Origin: Candidatus Obscuribacterales bacterium
GTDB lineage: Bacteria; Cyanobacteriota; Vampirovibrionia; Obscuribacterales; Obscuribacteraceae
Assembly: GCA_031292355.1 (NCBI GenBank)
Contig: JARLHI010000061.1
Coordinates: 124,001 to 188,000, forward strand
DNA length: 64,000 nt
Reading direction: 5' to 3'
The notes below the pieces were generated by a model. The model was not told the origin of the DNA, did no database searches, and worked only from the letters and a program-made list of their open reading frames with translations. Both the position numbers and the translations under genes were made by a program. Below, piece by piece: positions 1-7,678 of this stretch (its first letter is position 1; each line of letters starts with the position of its first letter).

Positions 1-416
1 CCGCTCTAACACTGCAATATTCCGAACGTTTTGCCAAAGAAATAAAAAAAGTGCATGCAAGAACAGTATTTTTTGAAACCTGGAGTTTGAATGGGCAGCA
101 AAGCACTCAGGCGCAGTATCACGATGTATACATGGAAGCTTGCAAAAGCGCTGACGGCTTGTTTGTACCAGCAGGTGACGCTTTTGCGCTTTGCCATACT
201 GAACACCCGGAAATTGAACTCTACGGCGACGATCGTCACCCAAATCAGCAAGGGACCTATTTAGCAGCTTGTGTTTTTTACAAGAAACTGTTTGGCCGAA
301 CACCTGTCGGACTACCCAGTGATCTGAGTCTTGCCGGCATAAAGATCATGACTCTCAGCACGAGCATAGCTAGCACACTGCAAAGCGTGGCGCTAAAGGC
401 CGCCGGCTCTAATTAA
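1..416 (+). CDS. SGNH/GDSL-type hydrolase, C-terminal part (cut by window start)
   Basis: The frame is open from the first bases of the window to a stop at 416, so only the C-terminal part (about 137 residues) is visible. The segment DDRHPNQQGTYLAA has the Asp-x-x-His arrangement of the last catalytic block of SGNH hydrolases, followed by the usual helix (CVFYKKLFGRTPVG). This family hydrolyses ester bonds in lipids, polysaccharides or peptidoglycan acetyl groups; the substrate cannot be told here. The nucleophile Ser block lies outside the window. A GTG at 51 is in frame, but it is internal to the fold and is probably not the start. The gene converges on the minus-strand epimerase, leaving 65 bp between the stops. 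Confidence 0.6.
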   Translation, partial: ALTLQYSERFAKEIKKVHARTVFFETWSLNGQQSTQAQYHDVYMEACKSADGLFVPAGDAFALCHTEHPEIELYGDDRHPNQQGTYLAACVFYKKLFGRTPVGLPSDLSLAGIKIMTLSTSIASTLQSVALKAAGSN

Positions 417-481
417 TTTGCACAATCCCATAAGAAAATCCGACTTCTAGGGCACCGTATATGGCACCACCATTAAGATAA

Positions 482-1495
482 TCAAATGGCAGTCTTACCT
501 GCAATAATAGACACCCAGCTCTGTGGCATATTCTTTTCCACTTCAATTTCGTCAAAGGTAACGGGTTCGCAGGTACCGCGCTCTTTCACCCAATCTGTCA
601 TTTTCGCGATACCTTCTTCAAGACTAATCTTTTTGCGAGTTCCAAAGTATTTTTGCGTTTTCTCATGATTCGAATATGCATGCACAACTTCTTTACGCGC
701 CGGCAAGTACTCCACTCGCAGAGCTACTCCCAACGCTTTGCTCACGGTTTCTGCGACCGTATTTACGGTATAAGGTGTATCCGCACCGACATTGAATATT
801 TGATTTTGCGCTGCCTCTACTTCGGGCGCTTTGGCGATAATTGGTGACACATCACTGATGTAGGTAAAAGCCCGTGTTTGTTCACCATCGCCAAAGATAC
901 TGAGACTTCGCCCCTGCAATGCTTGATTGATAAAAATACCAATTACATTTCGATAACGATCCGCAATATTTTGTCTTTCGCCATAAACATTGTGCGGGCG
1001 AAAAATCACATAATCAATGCCAAACATTTCGTGAGCGGCTTTCAAATCCATCTCAAAGGCATATTTAGAGATGCCATAAGGGTCTTCAGGACTGGGTTGC
1101 ATATCTTCTGTCATAGGCAACTGACCAGCGCCATAAACAGCAATTGATGAAGTAAATACAAAACAACGAGTGCCATTTCTCACGGCAGAATTCAGCAGGT
1201 TGATTGAGCCAATCAAATTGGTGTTGTAATTAAAACGTCTGATGAAGTGCGACAACCCCTCGGCAGCATACGCCGCCAAGTGAAATACAGACTCGAAGCG
1301 ATGCTTTTTGAACAGTGCCTCTACCGCATCGTGATCGACGACCGACATTTTTACGAAGTCTACGCCCGCTGGCACATTCTCCAGAAATCCACCAGACAAA
1401 TCGTCCAGTCCAACGACCTCATGACCTAAAGCCAAAAGTTCATCTGCAACATGCGACCCGATGAAGCCAGCGACCCCAGTGACGAGAACCTTCAT
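482..1495 (-). CDS. NAD-dependent epimerase/dehydratase (extended SDR, UDP-glucose 4-epimerase-like)
   Basis: A 337-residue protein, usual length for extended SDR sugar epimerases. It begins with a Rossmann glycine motif (TGVAGFIGSH, residues 6-15), then an acidic end of beta-2 (LDDLSGG), the SSIAVYG segment, and the catalytic Tyr-x-x-x-Lys as YGISKYAFE near residue 136. RPHNVYGERQ follows, as in GalE-like enzymes. It probably interconverts or dehydrates a nucleotide sugar in the cytoplasm for surface polysaccharide. The ATG at 1495 is chosen because MKVLVTG is the canonical N-terminus and GAGG sits about 10 bases upstream; a longer in-frame start at 1540 adds only unconserved residues. The exact sugar substrate is not determinable. 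Confidence 0.9.
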   Translation of the reverse strand: MKVLVTGVAGFIGSHVADELLALGHEVVGLDDLSGGFLENVPAGVDFVKMSVVDHDAVEALFKKHRFESVFHLAAYAAEGLSHFIRRFNYNTNLIGSINLLNSAVRNGTRCFVFTSSIAVYGAGQLPMTEDMQPSPEDPYGISKYAFEMDLKAAHEMFGIDYVIFRPHNVYGERQNIADRYRNVIGIFINQALQGRSLSIFGDGEQTRAFTYISDVSPIIAKAPEVEAAQNQIFNVGADTPYTVNTVAETVSKALGVALRVEYLPARKEVVHAYSNHEKTQKYFGTRKKISLEEGIAKMTDWVKERGTCEPVTFDEIEVEKNMPQSWVSIIAGKTAI

Positions 1496-1620
1496 TTTGA
1501 CTGCGCCTCGATTGGAAACGATACTGGCAGTATAAAGCATCGGTCGTTACCATTGGCAAAGTCCGGCTTGTTTGTCACAGTCACCTGCTATCATCATAAC
1601 AATTTTAAAGGAACACTCTT

Positions 1621-2883
1621 TTGGTCAGCACCAGTTCAACTTCACCGATTGGCACCAGAACAAAGCAATTGAGCGTGCTCAAATTTGGTGGCACATCTGT
1701 AAAGAGTGTCCCTCGCATTCAGCACGTTGCCGAAATTGCTCAAAAGCGCCTGAAAGACGGACCACTAATCATCGTCGTCTCAGCAATGGGAGACACCACT
1801 GATTATTTATTAAAGTTAGCCAAACAGTGCGCGAGCAATCCAGATAAACGCGAACTGGATTCACTTTTATCGACTGGCGAACAAATTTCAATCACTCTTT
1901 TGTCGATTGTTTTGCAATCGATGGGAGTGCGCGCTAAATCGTTCACAGCCTCTCAGGTGGGCATTTTTACAGAATCAGTTTTCAGTAAAGCAAGAATCGT
2001 CGATTTGAAAACAGACGCCTTGCAAAAGTCTCTTCTTAACACCGATGTGCTCATAGTCGCAGGCTTTCAAGGCATTACCCCAGAAGGCGACATTACAACT
2101 CTAGGACGCGGAGGCTCTGACACAACCGCTGTTGCCCTTGCAGCAGCCATGGATGCCGAAGTTTGTGATATTTTTACAGACGTGGACGGCATTTACACTG
2201 CTGATCCCAATTCAATTCGAAACGCCCGATTACTAAAAGAAATCTCCTATGAAGAAGTTCTGGAGATGGCCCGACTGGGCGCTCAGGTCATTCATCCCCG
2301 CGCGGTTGAACTGGGACGCCAGTACGGCGTCAAGTTGCGCGTTCGCAATACCTTCAAGCCAGACCACGAAGGAACAATTATTCATGGAGGTGATAAAGTG
2401 GAAATATATCGCACCGTCAGTGGTGTCGCAGTGGACAAAGATCAAGCTCGCGTAGCTATTATGGATGTGCCAGACCAGCCTGGTGTTGCCGGCAAAATCG
2501 CCCGCGCCATGGCTGACAAAAATATCGTCATCGATATGATCATGCAGGCAGTGCATCCTTCACTTGGTTTGAACAACGTCACCTTTACGGTTCACGAAAC
2601 TGATCTCGACGAAACAAAAAAAGTATTACAGGAACTCAAAGTGAAGCTAAACGCAGGCGAGGTTTTAGCCGATTCAGACATCGCTAAAGTCAGCTTGATT
2701 GGCGCAGGTATGGTCGGTCAACCAGGAGTCGCCGCGAAGTTTTTCGAGGTGCTAGGCGGAGCCAATATCAATATCAAAATGATTGGCAGCAGCGAAATGA
2801 AACTAACTTGTGTTGTCAGCAAAGAGCAAGCATCTGAAGCGGCTCGATTGATTCATGATGCTTTTGAACTGCATAAAGCCTGA
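1621..2883 (+). CDS. lysC: Aspartate kinase
   Basis: Phosphorylates L-aspartate with ATP, the first step of lysine, threonine, methionine and diaminopimelate synthesis. The 420-residue protein has KFGGTSV at residues 21-27, a GRGGSDTTAVALAAA substrate-binding segment, FTDVDGIYTADP, and HPRAVELG before two C-terminal ACT domains (about residues 270-345 and 350-418) with DVPDQPGVAGKIA and GQPGVAAKFFEVL, typical of feedback-regulated enzymes. The start is TTG at 1621, supported by AAAGGAA eight bases upstream; a TTG at 1669 would remove the lead-in to the fold. It is transcribed divergently from the epimerase. Confidence 0.96.
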   Translation: MVSTSSTSPIGTRTKQLSVLKFGGTSVKSVPRIQHVAEIAQKRLKDGPLIIVVSAMGDTTDYLLKLAKQCASNPDKRELDSLLSTGEQISITLLSIVLQSMGVRAKSFTASQVGIFTESVFSKARIVDLKTDALQKSLLNTDVLIVAGFQGITPEGDITTLGRGGSDTTAVALAAAMDAEVCDIFTDVDGIYTADPNSIRNARLLKEISYEEVLEMARLGAQVIHPRAVELGRQYGVKLRVRNTFKPDHEGTIIHGGDKVEIYRTVSGVAVDKDQARVAIMDVPDQPGVAGKIARAMADKNIVIDMIMQAVHPSLGLNNVTFTVHETDLDETKKVLQELKVKLNAGEVLADSDIAKVSLIGAGMVGQPGVAAKFFEVLGGANINIKMIGSSEMKLTCVVSKEQASEAARLIHDAFELHKA

Positions 2884-2895
2884 CATTCAAAAAAT

Positions 2896-3549
2896 TCAAC
2901 GAGCGATTTTGGCATAGAAGTAACCACTGATATGCGTCTTGTGAGCGCCATCGCTTTTTATATCGATATAGCCCGGAAGCATTCCCTTACTGGGTTTATA
3001 AAACGTTAGCGCAAGAGTATAGGGGTCTGTTGGCTGAATCGTCTCAGGATATTTATCTTCCAGCACATTGAGCATCAGGACTGGAGCAGGCTGCACTTCG
3101 CCATCCACCAGCATTTGTTTTTCAAAAGACTTAAAAGAAAAGGTTTGCCCCGTGAGTTTTTCCGCTTGCGGGAAGGTCAATTCTATCCCCTGACGATAAG
3201 ACAGATGTACGCTCGTTACTCCGGTTCTACCGGGATTAACAGCAGTGCGAATGAGTAACCTTCGGGGTGAGACAAAGGCATCCGACATTTGAAAAGGCAC
3301 GTTAAAAAGGATGCCACTGACGAACTTTCGGTTGTTCACCGCAGGGGGCGACTTCGAGTTTTTGGACGCTGCTGTTTCGGCAGCAACAGTATCAGCTCCT
3401 GCAAAATTGAGTCCAAGAGCAACAACAAACAAAGCAGGAAGTCCTTTGCTTAGCTTAAGGCTCCAACAAATTCTGATCGGGCGGCAAATCGATCGCGAAC
3501 CAATTGCCCGAAATAGTTCCCTGCGCAAATGAATCAATCTTCTGTGCAT
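2896..3549 (-). CDS. Predicted secreted protein of unknown function
   Basis: The frame codes for a protein with a hydrophobic segment (GLPALFVVALGLNFAGADT) followed by AAE, like a signal peptide, and a beta-rich soluble part of about 160 residues. I do not recognise the family. The start is uncertain. The ATG at 3549 has AAGGTG just upstream but would overlap the 3' end of the next upstream gene by 95 bases and give a long Arg-rich N-terminus. A shorter start after 3470 would need a rare ATT or an internal TTG. It lies directly downstream of the MshEN/TPR gene and is probably co-transcribed with it. Confidence 0.6.
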   Translation of the reverse strand: MHRRLIHLRRELFRAIGSRSICRPIRICWSLKLSKGLPALFVVALGLNFAGADTVAAETAASKNSKSPPAVNNRKFVSGILFNVPFQMSDAFVSPRRLLIRTAVNPGRTGVTSVHLSYRQGIELTFPQAEKLTGQTFSFKSFEKQMLVDGEVQPAPVLMLNVLEDKYPETIQPTDPYTLALTFYKPSKGMLPGYIDIKSDGAHKTHISGYFYAKIAR

Positions 3550-5383
3550 CTTTCACCTTGTCCATCACGTGGAGCAAATTGGCGTAACTGCGATTCAAGC
3601 GAACTGTGGTGGGATGTCCATCTCCTAAATTGCTACTACAAATGTCGAGCGCCGTTTTGTAGGCATGCTCTGCCTGGGAATACTTTTCTTGAATATGATA
3701 GACCGTAGCTATATTCTGCCATCCACACGCAACGTGTGGATGCTTGGCCCCAAGAATCGACGAGCAAATCTTTATGTACTCGCGGGCGCATTCTTCCGAT
3801 GCCGCAAAGCGTTTTTGGAAATAGGCAACCTTGCCGGTATTATTCAAAGCGAAGGCGGCAACAAGGCTATTGCTGCCGTATTTGGACCGTTTTCCATCTA
3901 GAGACTGAGTATAATAACTGAGCGCAAACTGCAAGTTTTGTTCGAGCATATAGGTTTCGGCAACCGCATCCAAACACTCGAAATAATGCTCATCATTTTG
4001 ATTCTCGACAGCTTTGCTCAATCGTAAAAGCAGCTCCCGCGCCTGTTCATACTGGTGCGACGCAACCATACGAGCGGCTGCTGCGCGCGCTTCTTGAAAT
4101 TGTTGTTCGCCTAGATCAGTCGGCTCGAGCGCATTGCCTTGTGTTTCAGACTCGCCCTTGCCACCACTTTGCCACTGCAATTCTTCCAATGCAGTATCGA
4201 GATCAATATGACGCTTTTGACTGTAGTCAAATAAAATGCTCGCGTGCTCCATAGTCAGTCGCCCGCTTTCGATCAACTGGCGGCATCCCTGTGCCCGCAC
4301 CAGAGTCTCCTCATCCACAGCCCCGCCAACAAGCAGCACCTGACTGATCACCTGCGTATCATGCTGGGCCACAGAAAAAGCCTTGATCACGTCGACGTCG
4401 TCTATACACCCAAATAGCTTAAGCATCGAAACCAGCGGTGGCACGCCGGTCTTAACTTCTAACTTTAATTGTTCGAAACGGCGCAGTGCGTCTTCCAATC
4501 TTTGCCCATGTTTGATGGCTAGCAAAATCGATTTCGCTTCAGCGACTCGTACTGCTCCTTCGCCGATCATCTTTTGAACAACGAGAGCGCTCTCGAGAAT
4601 TTCTCTTTTGAGCAAACCCGATTCGATCAGCACCTCTCCAACTGGTTGTTTACTAGCGAGACTGACTTCGAGGGCATTAGCCAGCTGTGTATCATTGATA
4701 ATCTCGGCTATGGTCAAAAGCTCGCCAAGTCGCGGAAGTGTTCGGTTAGGAAGTTCGTAAAAGCCTTTCTCTCGGGCAGCCATCTCAATTGGTATCTGTC
4801 TGATTTTCGCTTGAGTGAGCGACTCAATTGCCTGCGCACGATCCAATTTATGGTCGCGGACCAGAATCTGGGCGTTGATTGCTGTTGTGAGTAGACCTTC
4901 GGTCAAAACCCCAGACAAAACGAGAACACGCCCGAGCGGTAAATCAGTTTTTTCATGTTGAGCGAGGGCTACAGCTAATTGCTGCGGTGTAACATACTGA
5001 GCGCTCAGCAAAAGTTCTCCAAGCTGAACCAGATTGTCTCCTGGAGCTGGCTTCAGACCCAGATGAAAAAGCGATTCATCAATTTCTTCGTTGTTTCGTC
5101 GAGAGAATTCCAGGGCTTTGCGGGCCTGAGTGATATCAATCAAACCGTCCTTGAGCAAATTCTGGCAGCGCAGCACGTTCTTTAAATCAAACTCGCTCAA
5201 GGTGTCTGACATAATCGCCACTCGCCCGAAAGCAAGTCCGGTTTCGCTGGCTACGGAAAGCAATTGGCTCAAGCCCAGAGCGTCAATCAAACCCAGCTCT
5301 ACCAGCAATTCTCCCAGACGAAGCTTACTGTTACGACTGCCACTTACGTTATCGCTAGCTTTCGTACCGAGCTCATTATTCAT
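3455..5383 (-). CDS. Four GspE_N/MshEN-like repeats plus C-terminal TPR protein
   Basis: A 642-residue protein with no signal peptide. The N-terminal 400 residues hold four units of about 90-95 residues, three opening with a variant of LGELLVELGLIDALGLSQLL and followed by LGRVLVLSGVLTEGLL-type repeats. This pattern resembles the GspE_N/MshEN domain of type II secretion and pilus ATPases, which can bind c-di-GMP, but no ATPase follows. The C-terminal 200 residues are tetratricopeptide repeats of the kinesin-light-chain type (HYFECLDAVAETYMLEQN, AFALNNTGKVAYFQKRF, VACGWQNIATVYHIQEK). A scaffold or sensor role is inferred, not shown. ATG at 5383 has AAGG nine bases upstream. Confidence 0.8.
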   Translation of the reverse strand: MNNELGTKASDNVSGSRNSKLRLGELLVELGLIDALGLSQLLSVASETGLAFGRVAIMSDTLSEFDLKNVLRCQNLLKDGLIDITQARKALEFSRRNNEEIDESLFHLGLKPAPGDNLVQLGELLLSAQYVTPQQLAVALAQHEKTDLPLGRVLVLSGVLTEGLLTTAINAQILVRDHKLDRAQAIESLTQAKIRQIPIEMAAREKGFYELPNRTLPRLGELLTIAEIINDTQLANALEVSLASKQPVGEVLIESGLLKREILESALVVQKMIGEGAVRVAEAKSILLAIKHGQRLEDALRRFEQLKLEVKTGVPPLVSMLKLFGCIDDVDVIKAFSVAQHDTQVISQVLLVGGAVDEETLVRAQGCRQLIESGRLTMEHASILFDYSQKRHIDLDTALEELQWQSGGKGESETQGNALEPTDLGEQQFQEARAAAARMVASHQYEQARELLLRLSKAVENQNDEHYFECLDAVAETYMLEQNLQFALSYYTQSLDGKRSKYGSNSLVAAFALNNTGKVAYFQKRFAASEECAREYIKICSSILGAKHPHVACGWQNIATVYHIQEKYSQAEHAYKTALDICSSNLGDGHPTTVRLNRSYANLLHVMDKVKDAQKIDSFAQGTISGNWFAIDLPPDQNLLEP

Positions 5384-5586
5384 ATGCTGAAGCCTTAAAA
5401 AGGATATGGCAATCCACAGAACAGTCTTACCCAGCACCAGTGCCTGCTCCTAGTATGCCACGAGCTCAGCGATAACACAAAGTTTTCGAGCAAAATGAAC
5501 TTTAAGTGAAATTCGTCGCTATAATTTGACGATGCTCCGTTGCCTTTTTGGCTCCATATGTGGTGCGTATACAATGAGGATTCGAC

Positions 5587-6153
5587 ATGCAGATTCACCC
5601 TCTCGTCACCGTGAAAAAAGCCAGCGCCGTTCTTGGCATAGATAGAAATACTTTACGCGAGCGCCTCGGTTCTGGTGAGATGAAGGGCGAAAAACGACGC
5701 GTCGGCGAAAAAGAGAAGTGGTTCATTTATCACGAAGAAATCGAGAATTGGCTAGAAAAACAGCGTTTGCCGGAATTGACAGAGCAATCTGACAGACTCT
5801 CGACCGAGGGACTGAGCGAAATCTTCGACGAGGTCGAAGAAAATGTAGTCGACGAAACAGTTTACATAACTGAGAGCATGCATCGTGAAGATTTGCTATT
5901 GACCCAAATCGTGGACCAATTTGCCAATCGACTGGCGCAAGAGCAAAGCAAACAAATCAAATTAGAGATGGCTTTACAAGCGCAAACCAAGCTTGAAAAG
6001 CAGGTTAAGGAATTATCGAATAAATTAGCCGTCGCCGAACTCTTGAGAAAAGGCCAGAGTATCGAAATTGCATCACTTACTGCAAAGCTCGAGTCCACCC
6101 AGATTGCTTTAGAGAAAGCAGAACGCCCTCTTTGGCGGCGCCTGTTTGCCTGA
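5587..6153 (+). CDS. Helix-turn-helix protein with C-terminal coiled coil
   Basis: A 188-residue protein. Residues 5-60 read as an excisionase/MerR-like winged helix (VKKASAVLGIDRNTLRERL, then a beta wing and WFIYHEEIENWLEKQRLP). Residues 95-180 are a long heptad-rich coiled coil with many Gln, Glu and Lys residues. This arrangement of a small DNA-binding head and a coiled-coil tail is common in plasmid or chromosome maintenance factors and in regulators; the function here is unknown. GAGGA precedes the ATG by about six bases. It is divergent from the MshEN/TPR gene and convergent with rnpB. Confidence 0.7.
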   Translation: MQIHPLVTVKKASAVLGIDRNTLRERLGSGEMKGEKRRVGEKEKWFIYHEEIENWLEKQRLPELTEQSDRLSTEGLSEIFDEVEENVVDETVYITESMHREDLLLTQIVDQFANRLAQEQSKQIKLEMALQAQTKLEKQVKELSNKLAVAELLRKGQSIEIASLTAKLESTQIALEKAERPLWRRLFA

Positions 6154-6176
6154 AGCAGATCTTTGAGCAAAAAAAT

Positions 6177-6531
6177 GAAGTAACGCGTAAGCCGGGTTCT
6201 GTTTTAGACTGCCATCTCTCTGGGAGTTCAGTTACCTGAACCCTCAAGCGGTTTCGGCACCTTGAGATGGCGGGCAACCATTGCCTCAAGATATACCTTG
6301 GCCTTGCACCTTCAGCGGGGTTTACCTAGCCAGAACCTCTCGATTCTGCTGGTGACGCTCTTACCGCACCGTTGCACCCTTACCATCCCCCAAGAAATCT
6401 TAAAGAATGGCGGTTTTCATTTCTGTGGCACTATCCTCACGCTCACGCGCACTGGGCGTTACCCAGCAACCAGCCCTGTGGTGCCCGGACTTTCCTCATC
6501 TCTTGCGAGACGCGGCAGTCTGCGTTACTTC
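6177..6531 (-). ncRNA. rnpB: RNase P RNA (type A)
   Basis: The catalytic RNA that cuts the 5' leader from pre-tRNA. Read on the minus strand it opens with GAAGTAACGC (6522-6531), then GAGGAAAGTCCGGGC (6483-6497), the universal 5' core. It ends with ACAGAACCCGGCTTA (6188-6202), the universal 3' core, followed by GCGTTACTTC (6177-6186). The two ends are perfectly complementary over 10 bases and form helix P1. A length near 355 nt fits bacterial type A. A T-rich stretch follows P1. Open frames across this stretch on the plus strand are chance. Confidence 0.96.
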
Positions 6532-6537
6532 GCAGGC

Positions 6538-6543
6538 ATTATA
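6538..6543 (-). promoter_or_regulatory. -10 box of the rnpB promoter
   Basis: On the minus strand this is TATAAT, ending seven bases before the first paired base of P1, the right place for a sigma-70-type -10 element. I see no good -35 at the usual distance because the sequence there is the upstream gene's terminator T-run. Confidence 0.6.
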
Positions 6544-6554
6544 GCCTTTCTGAC

Positions 6555-6593
6555 AAAAAAAATTAGAGGGCCTCGATTGAATCAAGACCCTCT
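6555..6593 (-). terminator. Rho-independent terminator of the Flp pilin transcript
   Basis: A hairpin with AGAGGG and CCCTCT arms (6565-6593) is followed on the minus strand by eight T residues (6555-6562). It lies 60 bases after the pilin stop and just before the rnpB promoter, so it isolates rnpB from the upstream gene. Confidence 0.75.
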
Positions 6594-6655
6594 AGATAGT
6601 TGAACAAGCACTAGAAACCATACATTGAGCATGTATCCAGTATAGTAATGGATAC

Positions 6656-6865
6656 CTAAGACGCAGCGCCAGCGGCAGATGAGAGGTTGTTCAACTGCTT
6701 GGCAACCGATGAGAATGCCGTACAAATAGCACCCTTAAGTGCTCCCTGGGTAAGTGAGAACACGAGAGCGACTAAAATCGCTACGAAAGCTAAAATTGCA
6801 CCGTATTCGGTGATTCCCTGACCGCTTTCATCAGTCAGAAATTTATTGAGATAGTTTTTGGTCAC
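6656..6865 (-). CDS. Flp/Fap-type pilin (type IVb prepilin)
   Basis: A short pilin precursor of about 69 residues from the GTG at 6865: MTKNYLNKFLTDESGQGITE, then a 20-residue hydrophobic helix (YGAILAFVAILVALVFSLTQ). DESG/QGITEYG matches the Flp prepilin-peptidase site, with cleavage after Gly and Glu near position five of the mature protein. It is exported and assembled into thin tad-type pili used in attachment. A GGGG precedes the GTG by eight bases. A TTG at 6916 in frame would add 17 residues and is less typical. No tad assembly genes lie in the window. Confidence 0.85.
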   Translation of the reverse strand: MTKNYLNKFLTDESGQGITEYGAILAFVAILVALVFSLTQGALKGAICTAFSSVAKQLNNLSSAAGAAS

Positions 6866-7045
6866 ATTTATACCCCGCAGAAATGGCGAACCGCTTGCTA
6901 TAAGAGATATACCCAAGACGTTTAATGAATTATCTCCTCAAGGGTGAGCCGACACGTCTAAATACACTCTCCGGGGGGATTCTAATTCTTCCCCAAGAGG
7001 CTAAAATTGATCCTTTTTGAGCAATGTTTTTGTCGCAATTTGGAT

Positions 7046-7516
7046 TTAACTAGCCAGCGGGATAATTTTAGAATCGAGACCAAAAGTCACTTTTAAAGCA
7101 AGTGCAGGAGAGTAAAATTCAGCGCATGAGATATAAAGGTGCGAACCCATAAAGCTGGCAACTTTAATCAAATAATCCTCAATGTTTTTATCGAATACGT
7201 CAGCTACACAACAAGTAATTGTCGGAATTTGGGAGAAGTTAGGATTGCTAGCGAGCATGCGCAAAAAATCAAAGCAATTTTCATCCTTTAAATGTAATTG
7301 CACAATGACACCAGCCGGAATTTCGTTTTTCAGTGACTGAAGAGCATTGAATATAGTAGAAAAGGTTTTGATTTCATAGTTAGAGACAAGCCTGTCCACC
7401 AAATTCAATCGTCCCGTTTCTGAATCAATCAAGCAGAGGAGCTTAGGCTTGGCACCCGCTTCTGGTTTGCTTGCTCTAATGGCAAACTCGATCACATTGT
7501 TTTCGCTGCAACTCAT
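7046..7516 (-). CDS. Receiver-like domain protein, degenerate
   Basis: A 156-residue protein. After about 20 residues it shows an alternating pattern like a response regulator receiver: KPKLLCLIDSETGRL (beta-1 and acidic turn), a helix, EIKTFSTIFNALQSL, IPAGVIVQLHL (beta-3), then FDFLRMLASN and IPTITCCVADVF. The usual phosphoacceptor Asp at the end of beta-3 is replaced by the segment VQLHLKDEN, so phosphorylation is doubtful. No output domain is present. It sits upstream of the Flp pilin on the same strand and may belong to the same unit; a role in signalling is inference. Confidence 0.6.
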   Translation of the reverse strand: MSCSENNVIEFAIRASKPEAGAKPKLLCLIDSETGRLNLVDRLVSNYEIKTFSTIFNALQSLKNEIPAGVIVQLHLKDENCFDFLRMLASNPNFSQIPTITCCVADVFDKNIEDYLIKVASFMGSHLYISCAEFYSPALALKVTFGLDSKIIPLAS

Positions 7517-7678
7517 CTCCGCACCTCAACCTTGACTCGACTGGTGGTCAGTGAGCCTAATGGGCCTTATAGCCTGGTTTTCTCTTTCGCTTTATAGGGC
7601 GATAGACGAAAATTGCAGCCGCCGGTTTCAACAATTGAGTGCAAGTGAACAATTTTGTCGAAAGATCACTCTTTCGAG

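Noticed and set aside
6262-6603. A 113-codon plus-strand frame
   Set aside because: It lies across rnpB on the opposite strand; the RNA's conserved cores and P1 explain the sequence.
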